A DNA stretch of 64,000 nucleotides from Pyxicephalus adspersus (GCF_032062135.1 NC_092859.1:156755344-156819343), one strand, 5' to 3'; shown: positions 1 through 11,135, counted from the stretch's first letter. The notes: generated by a model from the sequence alone, not told the origin. Numbers and translations: made by a program.

Positions 1-844
1 AAGCTCTCCGCACATGAGATAATTGTTGGAAAGAGTGATGGTGTGCAGTATCCATGACAACCAGTCAGAAATCAACTTTTTGGCAGCCTGTGGGCAGAGG
101 AATGAATGCTGATTTAAGATTAATTACCATATTATACAGCACACCTTTACTCTTCACATCGCTCAATGAGGAGAAAAATCCCCCAAAACACAAAGTGCAG
201 CAATGCCAAGGACCCAGAAATGTAAATTGGGGTAATGGGCTTTGTGTTTTGTATTTTGCTTTTTTTGAACAACCTGCAATATAATTACTTTGTGAACTTT
301 TAGCTTTTAGAAGTAATAGCACCTTATAAAAATGCTCTTCCCCCTCCCCCGCAATGAGCCATTAAAAGCTTCCACAATCGCTGATTTGTGCAGATTTATA
401 AAGAAACGGAGATCTGATAACCGAGGTGATTTTTCTGCCCAATGCTTTGTATTGCATTACCATTGAGGAGATCAGAGGCCCCAAGCTCAGCAATCCCGGC
501 TTCTCTTACCAGGGACAAAATTACCTTTTCGGGGAGGTACATCATCCCAACACAGGCGATGAGGATCCCAAATATCGTCTCTGTGACAAGAGAAGGAAGA
601 TGGTGGCACCTTGCAATGGAACGCCGATAGATGAGCCGTACAGCTATGATGATATCAGCCATGAATGGTCTATGGTCTCCTCCGGGACTTTCACGGTCTA
701 CAAGTACGAACTCTTGGTTATGTGCCCCGATTCATGTTGGTTGCGTCAACCCCTAAAATATTGTATAGAAAAACATGAAAGGCGAAAAAGAGAAGAGAAA
801 ACTGTTTTTTTTTTGGCAAGTTACTATAAATATTGTACTAATTA
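1..844. other. Intergenic, no recognised element
   Basis: Single-copy-looking AT-rich DNA. Open frames on both strands between 396 and 845 (139 codons forward, 88 reverse) are longer than most in the window, but I do not recognise either product and see no splice context that would make an exon certain. Confidence 0.5.
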
Positions 845-1183
845 GCATATACAATAAATACACAGTATTTATATAGCACCTACATATTATGCAGCGCTGT
901 ACAAAGTCCATAGTCATGTCACTAGCTGTCCCTCAAAGGAGCTCACAATCTAATGTCCCCCCATTGTCATATGTCATTAATACAGTCTCAGGGCAATATT
1001 GGGGGAAGCCAATAACCCTAACTGCATGTTTTTGGAATGTGGGAGAAAACTGGAGTACTCGGAGGAAACCCACACAGACACGGGGAGAACCTACATACTC
1101 CATGCAGATAGATTCCTGGCCAAGATTCCAACCTGGGACCCAGCGCTGCAAAGGTCAGAGTGCTAACCACTGAGCCACCGTAG
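845..1183 (-). mobile_element. tRNA-derived SINE, copy 1 (antisense to the window)
   Basis: On the minus strand the element begins with a tRNA-like head: box A TGGCTCAGTGGTTAGCA (1177-1161) and a degenerate box B GGTTGGAATCT (1133-1123). A conserved central body around GGTTTCCTCCGGGTACTCC-type sequence follows, and the 3' tail matches the L2 LINE tail in this window. It is about 340 bp and nearly full length. The head is recognisable from known vertebrate tRNA-derived SINEs; the family name is not assigned. Confidence 0.85.
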
Positions 1184-1680
1184 TGAAAATTAAATTATGA
1201 CAAACTAGACCCCAAGCCCTCATTTTGTCATATGACTTAGATGTCTTATTTCAAAATTGAGTTCTACTATCAGAAACCCAAATATCCATCTTGTGGACAA
1301 TCATAGGTAAGTAGATTGTGGAGATACGGTATACAAACAGGACAGTGGTCTCAAACCCGATGCGTTTCGCCCTTAGGCTTCCTCAGGTGTATTGTAGAGA
1401 CTGTAATGAAATTGTTAGCCCTAATAAATGGTCATTGTAAGAGGGTGAAGATTATTGTCACGTGATGTTAGAGAGTTCACTTGATAGGTGAGATAGTGAA
1501 GACAATAATGTTGTTTCCATGCGGTATTTGAAAAATTCACTGACTAGTCCTAATATTTGATTTTCAAATCCACAAGGTTAGGGATTATGAAAGGTTGCAA
1601 TAGGGAGTCATTGTACAAATGAGAATAGTGGTGTCAGCAACTTTCATGTTTTGCATATTTTTCATGTTCTAGTTGTATTA
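1184..1680. repeat. Intergenic with an ACGCGTTTCGCC-type repeat core
   Basis: The sequence GATGCGTTTCGCCC followed by GGCTTCCTCAGG at 1359-1386 recurs in diverged form near 2991, 51650 and 56049, which marks a dispersed repeat family. Boundaries are not visible. Confidence 0.5.
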
Positions 1681-1708
1681 TTGTTATTATTATTATTATT
1701 ATTATTAA
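1681..1708 (-). repeat. (ATT)n end of an L2 tail, split from 2650 by an insertion
   Basis: This ATT run and the remainder at 2646-2712 together form a single L2 3' tail in reverse orientation, interrupted at a TTAA by the 937-bp element that follows. Confidence 0.7.
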
Positions 1709-2645
1709 CCACCTAGCCGTTAAGCCCGACCTTCGTACGGGCAAAAAAAATGGCTAGGATGGTTAAGCCCGTATTTTTGTCACATCCTTACCTCCATGGT
1801 CCCGCTGTGCACATCCAGCGTCGTTTTCCTATTCCAGCGTCGTTTTCCTATTCCAGCGTCGTCCTCCGTCCTCCGTCGATCTCCCTCTCCAGCGTCGGGT
1901 GCCAGCGGGACCGCTGGCACGGGCGGCGGAACACAAGATGCCGGGCGGCGGAACACAAGATACCGGCCGGCATCTTACCTGGTCCCGCTGATCGTCCACG
2001 TCCTTCTTCGTCCAGCGCCGGATGATCTCTGAAACGAGAAGCCGTCCGGCGGAGAAAAAAAAAACGGACGGCTCCTCCCTGCGTGCGTGATGACGTTGGC
2101 GCGTGTGCGGGAAATTCAAATAGAAACTCATTTATTTTGTATTGGATTCAATACAAACTCCTGTATTCAATCCAATACAAAATAATTCAAATAAATACAA
2201 AGTGTGTAATTGGTAAATTCAAACTGTCATTTTGTATTGGATTGAAAACAAAATCCTGTATTCAATCCAATACAAAAAAATAAAAAAAAATAAAATAAAA
2301 GTAAATAACTTGGAAATTCAAATTTATATTTTGTATTTGATTGGATACAAACTTGCGTATCCAATCCAATACAAAATAATATAAAATTAATACAAAGTAC
2401 ATAACTGGTAAATTCAAACGCTCATTTTGTATTGGATTGAATACAAACTCCGGTATCCAATCCAATACAAAAAAATTTAAAAAAATAAAACTAAATACAT
2501 TTTTATATTCATATTATCTACTAGAACCCCTGTTCGGACATATTTCTGTAAGTTACAGGTCTACAATTTAAAAAAAAAAAATTCATGAAAAACAGTGGAT
2601 CACTTTTGGTACAGAAATCTAGACCTCAGTGTAACGCTCAGGTGG
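1709..2645. mobile_element. piggyBac-type non-autonomous element, 937 bp, TTAA target duplication
   Basis: TTAA sits at 1705-1708 and again at 2646-2649. The ends are inverted repeats: CCACCTAGCCGTTA on the left and, reverse-complemented, CCACCTGAGCGTTA on the right. TTAA duplication with CC-starting ends is the piggyBac signature. The left third is GC-rich with a short tandem TTTCCTATTCCAGCGTCG motif. The right half holds a tandem array (2111-2480). There is no transposase frame, so it must have been moved in trans. Confidence 0.8.
2111..2480. repeat. Four ~100-bp tandem units, each with a hairpin, inside the piggyBac-type element
   Basis: Each unit contains TTTTGTATTGGATT and, some 15 bases later, its inverted partner AATCCAATACAAAA, spaced by ACTCC/GTATTC-like loops. 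Units start near 2111, 2213, 2312 and 2408. Open frames across this stretch come from the repetition and are not genes. Confidence 0.8.
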
Positions 2646-2712
2646 TTAATAATAATAATAATAATAAACAGTATTTATATAGTGCCAACATATTTTTCAG
2701 CACTGTACATTA
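2646..2712 (-). mobile_element. L2-type LINE 3' tail, short fragment
   Basis: TAATAAACAGTATTTATATA and the following AGTGCCAACATATT match the reverse complement of the L2 tail seen at 40820-40900. Only the last ~60 bases and the trinucleotide run are recognisable. Confidence 0.7.
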
Positions 2713-3473
2713 TATAACATCAGCTATCAATGTTGTTAATTATGAAAGGTCTGCTTGCCTTTTCCTTTGTTTTTCAATAAGGAATTTGAAAAAAATAAAA
2801 TAAAAACACACAAGAAAACTACAAATATATATACTGTTTCATGTATGTATTATTTTTGATAAATGTTGATTTGTGTTTGTATATATTCCTCAAATGCAGA
2901 CAATCTATGTGTTTTCCTCTTCAGACATTTAATCCAGGTTATATATTTAATCCCTTGATTTAGTTATTTGATAGCTCATGGAAAAGAATTACCAACGCGT
3001 TTCGCCAGTTCTGCTTCCTCAGGAGATATTCTAATGATATACAAAGAAATATTAGTAAATCCTAAAACATACAAGCCTAAGATGGACCTGAACTAAAAGA
3101 GAAAAACAAAGCTTCCAGGAGGTGGAGCTGATTCATAAAAGAGATATGAAACAAAATCTCCCGGTGGCTTTTTGTTTTATCCCTACAGTGCATGAAGCAT
3201 GCAAGTCAATATAGCTTGGTTTGTATATTTGCTGCACTGTCGCATTCAGAGCCAGCAGGGGGGCGCAGTGTAGATCCTGCTTTATTATCAGTGGCTGTCC
3301 AATAGCAGAAAGGGGATCACTGTGATGTTGGTGGCAAAGATGTGGTGGTGTGATGCGGACTACTTGGAACGTAGCATTGATAGATTCCTGTCCTGTTATC
3401 GCTGCAGGGTGCCTGCAATTATATGTCTGTGCCATTTTCTGCAGAAGCTCACCGCCCATTAGAGAATTACAAA
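2713..3473. other. Intergenic, with one repeat core
   Basis: Apart from the CAACGCGTTTCGCC / GCTTCCTCAGG motif at 2994-3022 (same family as 1359) I see nothing. The 108-codon reverse frame at 3133-3459 has no recognisable domain. Confidence 0.5.
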
Positions 3474-3625
3474 CAGTCTCTTAGATTGTAAGCTCTTCAG
3501 GGCAGGGTCCTCTCCTCCTCCTATGTCACTGTCTGTGTCTGTCTGTTATTTGCAACCCCTATTTAATGTTCAGCGCTGTGTAATATGTTGGCGCTATATA
3601 AATCCTGTTTATTATAATAATACAA
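3474..3625 (+). mobile_element. L2-type LINE, 5'-truncated 3' end
   Basis: TTAGATTGTAAGCTCTTCAG, GGCAGGGTCCTCTCCTCC, CAGCGCTGTGTAATATG and GGCGCTATATAAATCCTG occur in order and end in an ATT/AAT run. The GATTGTAAGCTC...GGCAGGG block resembles the 3' end of vertebrate L2 elements. Confidence 0.85.
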
Positions 3626-5074
3626 ATACAACCCACATATTGCTGTATTATCCCAGTACAAAGGTCAGTAGTAATAAAACCAATGGTAAATAGCAATGCT
3701 TACCAGTTCATTGATTTGCTGGGGATCATGTCAATAATTTTGCTTTTCTCCTATTAAAATAGAAAAAAGTTTAATTCAAATCCTTTCGATAAATTATTAA
3801 AGCCATGTATACATAGGATGATTGGTTGTGATGGTGCAAATATTAATGTACAGCAGACCCCTCACATTGTTTAGCAATCTGCTATGACCAACCAGGGATG
3901 ACGGATATCATTTCCTATGGGGAAGGAAGCAGCAGGGGGCCTCTCACTCGTCCTCCCCATCCCCTCTACATAGAACTGAACAGTGTGTTGTGTAAGGCAC
4001 TCATTTGATCTACTGTCACTGGAAATGATCACAAAAAGTAGACGCCATACCTTCATTTTGGAGGCCATAAAAAATGAATAAACAAAAATTGACTGGGTAA
4101 GCAATCATGTACAGAGACAGTAGGGAGGTATGAAGAGACAGTTACTAGAAATCAGAGACAGTAGGGAAGTATGAAGAGACAGTTACTAGAAATCAGAGAC
4201 AGTTGGGAGGAATGCAGAGGATCAGTATATCAATATGTAAATACATTCTGGGGGTTTAGCTTTCCTTTTGGCTTTCCTTTTTTGGACCCCCCCAATCAAA
4301 CTTTCCCCCCATCATGCTCTGATGATTCCGTCCTGTTAGGTGTTGTAGTCTACAAATAAATGCTTTGCTGGGCTCGGGATGATAGAAATGAAAATAAACT
4401 CGCTCATTATTATACGCTATAATTTGACTCTATAATTATAGTTTAGATATAAATCTAATCATCTCCGCTCAGCTATGCTCGGCTTAAGATAACAACTTCC
4501 ATAAACCAACTTATATCCAGCCTTCGGCTCGGCTGTCTCTGCTTCATTATAGACAACATGGAGGCATCGTCATTCTGGAAGCATTGGGGGTCTTAGAATG
4601 GTACATGTACAGTGGAAGTGAGTGGTGACACCAAAAAGAAGCGATTTCTTGTAATTTGACTTGTTAATATCAGTTCCACTATAGCAGAGCTTAGGCTTGG
4701 AGGAGGAAAAGCAGCACAAGGGGCCAATCATGTGCTGACAATGGCCATGCTGGTAGGAGGTTAGAGTAAAATGAATATCTCATAGACCTACAGCCCCAAT
4801 CATTTCACTGTCTAGTCATGGATGAGGGAAGAGATCGCTTGTTTTGTCGGACAGGGCTGTGCTGTGTGGTGGAGCTCTGTAGATCTCAGGACCACATAGA
4901 CAAAAATCCAAATCGGGGAAGGTAAAATCACACGATAATAACACGATAAACATAAAGAACCCAATAACACGACCACCAAGACAAAATATTCACCTTCAAT
5001 TTGGAGATTTCTTGCAGTACCACAATCTGCATCTAGATGTCCTCGGTCCACATCCTGGACCTACCCTGGACAAA
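3626..5074. other. Intergenic; contains a 41-bp tandem repeat
   Basis: At 4112-4220 a 41-base unit (CAGAGACAGTAGGGAGGTAT...) is repeated about 2.6 times with few differences. No coding region or named transposon was recognised in the remainder. Confidence 0.6.
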
Positions 5075-5640
5075 GAAGTAGTACAGTGATTGGCATGCTG
5101 CTTGTCAATTGGCTCGTAATGCTGCTTTTTCACACCCCTACCTCCAGTTGAGCTTTGCTGTTCAAAGCCTTGAAGATGTTGATATCACGCCTACATCCCA
5201 TTTTTCTCATTGCCCCCTGATGGTAAAAGCAGGTATTGCAGGGAGCTTGTTTCAACCCATGTTGACCCGTGATTGGCTAGAACAGCCTTTCTTAACCTTT
5301 CTATCTCTGAGGAATCCTTGTCATTATGTTACAGTCTTAGGAAACCCCAGCTAAAATCAAACTATTAGGGGACAGCGTGAGAAAAGCCTCTTACATTGGA
5401 AATAATGCCCACTGGTCAGTCAAAACCATAATTAAAGTCATGCAGGTGGCTCTACGAAGTGGTGATCGCCTCAGAACTATGCAAGGACCATGAACTGGGA
5501 GGTCAGATAGCCCCAGTTCAAGGAGTCTCTAGCAACCTCTTGAAGAACCTGGTTGAGAATGTTTGTCCATTGCTTGAGTATGCATTGTGCTCTCAATTTT
5601 CTGCTGCCAACTATGTATTAAAATGTATTTAATTTAATTC
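5075..5640. repeat. Duplicated segment, copy 1
   Basis: About 560 bp whose parts recur in the same order at 5855-6450: ATGCTGCTTG...TTGGCTC, GAGCTTTGCTG, GATGTTGATATCA, GCAGGTATT, GGGAGCTTGTTT, CATGCAGGTGGCTCTAC and CCCCAGTTCAAGGA. Divergence is substantial. The repetition reflects either an old tandem duplication or two copies of one composite repeat. Confidence 0.65.
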
Positions 5641-5854
5641 AATATTGCTGACATATTAGTCTTTAACTCAGAGATTTTTTATGCAGTACCTCTTTCTGCC
5701 ACTAGTCTGCTGGATATCATAATTTATTCCACCTCCTCTGAGCCCAGATTGTCCTAGGCCTACCTCAGTTTAACACTGCACAATATTTAATGAATCAGCA
5801 GCCCAGAGATGGGCTCATTTAATTTTTCACTCTCCCTCTGTCTCCTCCTATCAC

Positions 5855-6450
5855 CATGCTGCTTGCCTGTTGGCTCATTGTACTGTTCTTCTAACCTCCC
5901 AGTCTGAGCTTTGCTGCACAGGAACAAGATGTTGATATCAATCTAATTTGAGGTACATACATGGATATTTTTATATATGATATCAGCCACCACCAGTGGC
6001 TTACATACCATCATCCTGCCAAGCTGGGCTGGGGGAATACACACTCCTACATGTGCACCCACATTGCCCCCAGTGGTAGAAGCAGGTATTACAAGGAGCT
6101 TGTTTGACCCCCATCTCCACCTCTGAGTGACTAGAGCAGCCTTTTGCAACCTTTTTATCCACGAGGAACCCTTAACATTATGTTTAAATCTTAAGGAACC
6201 CCTACTTAAACCATATTATTGGGGGGCAGATGGAAAAAATTACATTGGTTCCCACCTGTCCATCAAAAAATGTTTGTTTTGTGAACCATGCAGGTGGCTC
6301 TACCAAGTGGTGTTGGCCCAAGAACAATGAATCTGGCCCATCGGCCCCAGTTCAAGGAACCCCTAGCAACCACTTGAGGAACGCTGGTTGAAAATTGCTT
6401 GTGTGTGCATTGTCTTCTCATTATAATAAGATTTAATACATTTTAATTTA
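5855..6450. repeat. Duplicated segment, copy 2
   Basis: Offset by about 770 bp from copy 1. It carries an extra ~110 bp around 5950-6060 that copy 1 lacks. The last ~275 bp of both copies (from AACAGCC/AGCAGCC to GGTTGA) look like a terminal-inverted repeat relic ending in a TTGAGAA-like sequence. Confidence 0.65.
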
Positions 6451-7697
6451 TTATTATATAATTCATATTTATTTATTTATTTATTTATTATGTTATTGGT
6501 TACAGAATCACTGTGACGTTCCCCAGATTATCATTTCACATATCAGCCTTGGGTGAGGTCTATGATAGGAGAGCTGTGATTATATCCAGAATCTTTGCCT
6601 GAAGGGAAATATAACTTGATGAATGTCCCAGTGTAACCAATATCTACAACCCAGAGAAGGGGAATAATTAAGCAAACCCCCTCCCCCCAAAAACAATTTA
6701 TAAGTTGGATTCTGAGTGGGGATTTGTGACGAGTCTATCACCGAACATGTCATGGGGAAAACTGAGAGCAAATTTGGGGCGCACATAGGTTAACACAGCA
6801 ACAGAATTTGCTAGGCAATCCAAAATATAAATAAAAATCCAGGAAATTTATGGTTGGAGCTTTTACATCTTTTAGCTTAGGCGATGACGTATAAAGAGAT
6901 TTTATATCCAGCAAGTTGTGTTAGTGCAGCACAGATTTGAACTAAAAAAAGACAGTGCTTGAAAGTTGAACTTCAGTCTTCACTTTCTTTTTGCGCACAT
7001 TCAGATATTTATTTCTTGTGTCATAAGTGATCCGTTCTATTTCTGTCTGTGACCTTTACACAACATGCATTAGAAGCTGCAGCAGGGATCTTAAGCCCAT
7101 TCAATTTCTTGTCTGATTGACTACATAAAGCATCCAGCCCTCCCATTCCAGCTATTGGCTTTCTATCCTGCCGTTAGTTTCAGCTTTATGTGTTGGCATT
7201 TACTAAGCTATCCATGTATGTTCTGATACAAAGTGTGAGAGGCAGTGATGTACCCTGAGAAGTTCCCAGTCCTTGCTAAACCATGACTAGAAGATGCCCG
7301 GGAGCTACACATGTTCTCTTCCATATAATTTGGCTTTCAGGGAACCCTAACCCATGGAAATAAATATGTTTTGTGGTGCCACCTACTGCGGTTGTATTGG
7401 CAACTATTTTTCAAGTATGTTGGAGGGTCTATCTGAATTCACATATAACCACAAATGTTGGTAATCACTATTAGACATGCATTTTAGTGAAGAATAGGTG
7501 TGCAGACAGCCTTAAACATATTCTGTAGAGTTCACTTTAATCCCCATGTGGATATTGAGGCCATGGCTAAATGTCTCCCCTACAGGTAGGCTGGAGAGGA
7601 AAATCTGTTTCTCAGTTGTTTTGATCTATTGCAGCCAAGTGATCAATGGACAAACCAACCAAATGCATATACAAGGTAACACTAACATCCCTGCAGT
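6451..7697. other. Intergenic, nothing recognised
   Basis: There is a short ATTT run near 6466-6490. No conserved frame and no multi-copy match to the rest of the window was noticed. Confidence 0.5.
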
Positions 7698-7817
7698 GGG
7701 TCTGATTTATTAAAGCTCTCCTAGGCTGGAGAAGATACGAAGATATATTGGATCACCCAGGTTCACTGATGAAAATGTATCCTCTCCAGCCTTGGAGAGC
7801 TTTAATAAATCAGGGCC
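7698..7817. mobile_element. Palindromic MITE, copy 1 (internally deleted)
   Basis: It starts GGTCTGATTTATTAAAGCTC and ends with the complementary GAGCTTTAATAAATCAGGGCC. Only 120 bp remain of the usual ~220; the centre is lost. The outer arms still pair. Confidence 0.8.
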
Positions 7818-8870
7818 AAGGTCTCCACCAGTTTCCTGTTGTACAATTTGTCACCAATGTAAATGAAATCCTGGAGAGCCAAAGATCTCCATGCCAACAC
7901 AAGGCACCCGTGCAATGTTTGGACTCACAACAATAGGGTGACATTTTCTGCCAATGCATTTCTCCAGAAAATTTGCATTCTTCATTAAGGAATTCCTTTA
8001 AAGCTACGCAGAGCTAACCGGGGACATCTCCTTGTTAGAAGATTGGATGCAAAATACATGATTTCTGCTAAAGACAGAATAATCCAATTAAATGTAATGA
8101 ATAAGGTACAGACATAGGAAAGGTTATACCTGGTGCATGCAAAAATAATGAGCAACACAGGATGTAGAATTGTGCTTCTTCTTTTATCTTATATAGTCAT
8201 TTCTAATCATTCTAATATGTTAAACAAAAAAGTCTGCCAGAGGTGTGTTATTGCCAGAAAAAACACATAAATAACCTATATACATTATATAATATAAACC
8301 AATCCAAATATAAACCCAGGTACTTACCTGCAAATACAGGATATATGCTTTGTCTCGAGTATAAACCTAGAGCACAGAATGTGGTCTTCACACCAAGTGT
8401 TTTGTGCTTTGGTGGTTCTGATGGGTCACTTAAGTCTCGAAGCTCAACTGTCTCCCACCTTCTACTATTTAATTCAATGGGGGTGACAGGAAACCACATT
8501 GTGCAGGTGATTGCAGACGGTTGCCATTGATTGTAGCTGCTGAATGCAACATGTTGCTTCTGGCTTCCCTTGAGTAGCCACCTGCTTCAATTGACATGAA
8601 TGTGACAGCCCCAGGTTAGAAAACAATTGTAAACCAAATCAACAACTTCCGGAAAACATTAAATTATAGCAAACCGCAATTTCAACGACTCCTAACCGTA
8701 CTGAACCTCGCGACACAAAGGATCCCAACCTCATGACACAAAGGGTGAATAAGATTAAAATGTAGCTGACATGACAACCAAAGGATTAAACTCCACAGTA
8801 TTGAAGAAGAAAGGCTAGACGCAGCTAACAGCAAGTTTGTGAGGACCCTGAATGATCTTTTATGCTTTAA
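7818..8870. other. Intergenic, nothing firmly recognised
   Basis: A short TGTCTCGAGTATAAACC segment near 8353 resembles a dispersed frog repeat. There is no coding evidence. Confidence 0.45.
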
Positions 8871-8873
8871 TGT

Positions 8874-8985
8874 TGACCACCCATAGGTGGCGCTGTATCC
8901 TCATGTAAAGTTTATAACAAACTGTCTCCAATAGCAAGAGTTTGTTACACACTTATCACGAGGACACAGCACCATCTACTGGTGA
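8874..8985. repeat. Short fold-back with CTCF-like cores in both arms
   Basis: The left arm (8874-8931) and the reverse complement of the right arm (8938-8985) share GGTGGCGCTGTATCCTC / GATGGTGCTGTGTCCTC and ATAACAAACT / GTAACAAACT. The arms hold CCATAGGTGGCGCT and CCAGTAGATGGTGC, both similar to the CTCF core. Confidence 0.65.
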
Positions 8986-9696
8986 GCCTCTGATGTCACA
9001 GGAGATCTAAATTGGGATTTGGTGATGCCACAAGTGTGTTAATTGCTGTTCTGTATGCTGGAGGGTCCGACATAAAGAAGAAATGCCCTCCCTATAATAA
9101 AGATGGCTACCTCCATACCGATGGTGAGTCAGTAATGCTGCAAAAACAGCTACAGGGAAACTCTTCCGCTGAATATTCCTTTGTGCAGTGTCTCCCTGTA
9201 ATTACCCATCCACAGTTCAGTTCTTTTTATTATTTCTTATTTATTTCCAGATTAGTTACAAACATGTTCTTCACGAGCATAACTTTTTGATTTTTTTATC
9301 ACACCTGGTGATTTCCAAGGTTCCAGGGCATTGTTGGTATTATTATAATGATAATAATTATTTTTTTTATTAAAGTCATTCTTTTCTGGTGGTGTGTATT
9401 AGGATATTAATAATTCTGCACCAGTGCCCGGGGGGGTGAATCAATACTCATTACCACAAATCACAAAAGAACAATTGCCTGTCCCTGGATAATTTAATAC
9501 TCTGCACATTCGTGCATTCACAGTGCACCAGGGACCATTTCATAGACACGTGGCTGCTATAGTTTGCTAACAAAGACCAACAGATCCTGCACATAATAAT
9601 GCTGTCATTCTGTGGCATTGCTTTAGAATCATGGAGTCTAGAAAGGATAATATATTATTAAGAAGGGGAAGCTACTTCTTTGCATCAGTTTACTAC
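8986..9696. other. Intergenic, nothing recognised
   Basis: AT-rich. Two overlapping short frames at 9012-9373 have no recognisable product. Confidence 0.45.
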
Positions 9697-9942
9697 CGTG
9701 TTTCCCCGATGATAAGGCAGGGCCATCAAATAAGACAGCCCCCCCTTTTTAGGTAAAAATGAAAAATAAGCCCCCCCCCGCAAATAAGCCACCCACTGAT
9801 TACTTACCAGAATCGCGTGGTGGGGTGGGTGACTCCGTGTGTGGTTCCTCCGTGTGGTTCCTCCGTGCGTCCTCTTCATGAAGAGGAAGTGACAGGACTG
9901 AAGTGACTCCGCCCACGCAAACACACGTGACTCCGCCCACGC
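9697..9942. mobile_element. DNA-transposon-like relic, left end only, running into the assembly gap
   Basis: ACCGTGTTTCCCCGATGATAAGGC looks like the terminal repeat of a common vertebrate non-autonomous DNA element whose ends read CCGTGTTTCCCCGAAAATAA. The interior becomes GC-rich with direct repeats (GTGTGGTTCCTCC twice; GTGACTCCGCCCACGC twice) right up to the Ns. The right end is missing or hidden in the gap. Confidence 0.6.
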
Positions 9943-10710
9943 NNNNNNNNNNNNNNNNNNNNNNNNNNNNNNNNNNNNNNNNNNNNNNNNNNNNNNNNNN
10001 NNNNNNNNNNNNNNNNNNNNNNNNNNNNNNNNNNNNNNNNNNNNNNNNNNNNNNNNNNNNNNNNNNNNNNNNNNNNNNNNNNNNNNNNNNNNNNNNNNNN
10101 NNNNNNNNNNNNNNNNNNNNNNNNNNNNNNNNNNNNNNNNNNNNNNNNNNNNNNNNNNNNNNNNNNNNNNNNNNNNNNNNNNNNNNNNNNNNNNNNNNNN
10201 NNNNNNNNNNNNNNNNNNNNNNNNNNNNNNNNNNNNNNNNNNNNNNNNNNNNNNNNNNNNNNNNNNNNNNNNNNNNNNNNNNNNNNNNNNNNNNNNNNNN
10301 NNNNNNNNNNNNNNNNNNNNNNNNNNNNNNNNNNNNNNNNNNNNNNNNNNNNNNNNNNNNNNNNNNNNNNNNNNNNNNNNNNNNNNNNNNNNNNNNNNNN
10401 NNNNNNNNNNNNNNNNNNNNNNNNNNNNNNNNNNNNNNNNNNNNNNNNNNNNNNNNNNNNNNNNNNNNNNNNNNNNNNNNNNNNNNNNNNNNNNNNNNNN
10501 NNNNNNNNNNNNNNNNNNNNNNNNNNNNNNNNNNNNNNNNNNNNNNNNNNNNNNNNNNNNNNNNNNNNNNNNNNNNNNNNNNNNNNNNNNNNNNNNNNNN
10601 NNNNNNNNNNNNNNNNNNNNNNNNNNNNNNNNNNNNNNNNNNNNNNNNNNNNNNNNNNNNNNNNNNNNNNNNNNNNNNNNNNNNNNNNNNNNNNNNNNNN
10701 NNNNNNNNNN
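9943..10710. other. Assembly gap (768 Ns)
   Basis: Unresolved bases. The gap opens inside a tandem GTGACTCCGCCCACGC repeat, so collapsed tandem DNA is the likely cause. Frames spanning the Ns are artefacts. Confidence 0.95.
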
Positions 10711-10910
10711 AACATATTATTGTCACCAGAATTGCTGGAGGGGTCAGGAGGACATTTCCCAAAAGAACCATTGTACCTTGCTATCAGTTCCCTGACCACC
10801 CCGTAAGTTTCAGCCATTGCTTTGCTTTGCAATTAACTTGAAAAATTGGTAACTGACTATAAAAAAATGTTTTTCCAAACTATAACTTTGATTTATGAAA
10901 AGCAACACAC

Positions 10911-11135
10911 TTATTATTATACCATATTTATATAGCGCCAACATATTACACAGCACTGTATATTAATTAGGGTTTGCAAATGACAGACAGATATAGAGAC
11001 ACAGGAGGAGGAGAGGACCCTGTCCTGAAGAGCTTACAATCTAGGAGGTGGGGAAAGTATCACACAATAGGAGGGGGATATGGAATGGTGGGAAGTAGTG
11101 AGGGTTTAGGAGACAGAAGAAGAAGTCTAGCAGCT
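10911..11135 (-). mobile_element. L2-type LINE 3' end, reverse orientation
   Basis: It reads TATTTATATAGCGCCAACAT, GCAAATGACAGACAGATA, GAGAGGACCCTGTCCTGAAG and AGCTTACAATCTAGGAGGTG in order, the reverse complement of the L2 3' end. The 5' limit fades near 11135. Confidence 0.85.

Noticed and set aside
1161..1177. Possible tRNA gene from the box A sequence
   Set aside because: Only a SINE head: the body cannot fold as a complete tRNA and is followed by SINE core and LINE tail.
3251..3266. CTCF-like CCAGCAGGGGGGCGC
   Set aside because: One extra G breaks the spacing of the core, so it is not listed as a site.
9800..10841. Frames of more than 300 codons spanning the N gap
   Set aside because: They consist almost entirely of unknown residues and are artefacts of the gap.
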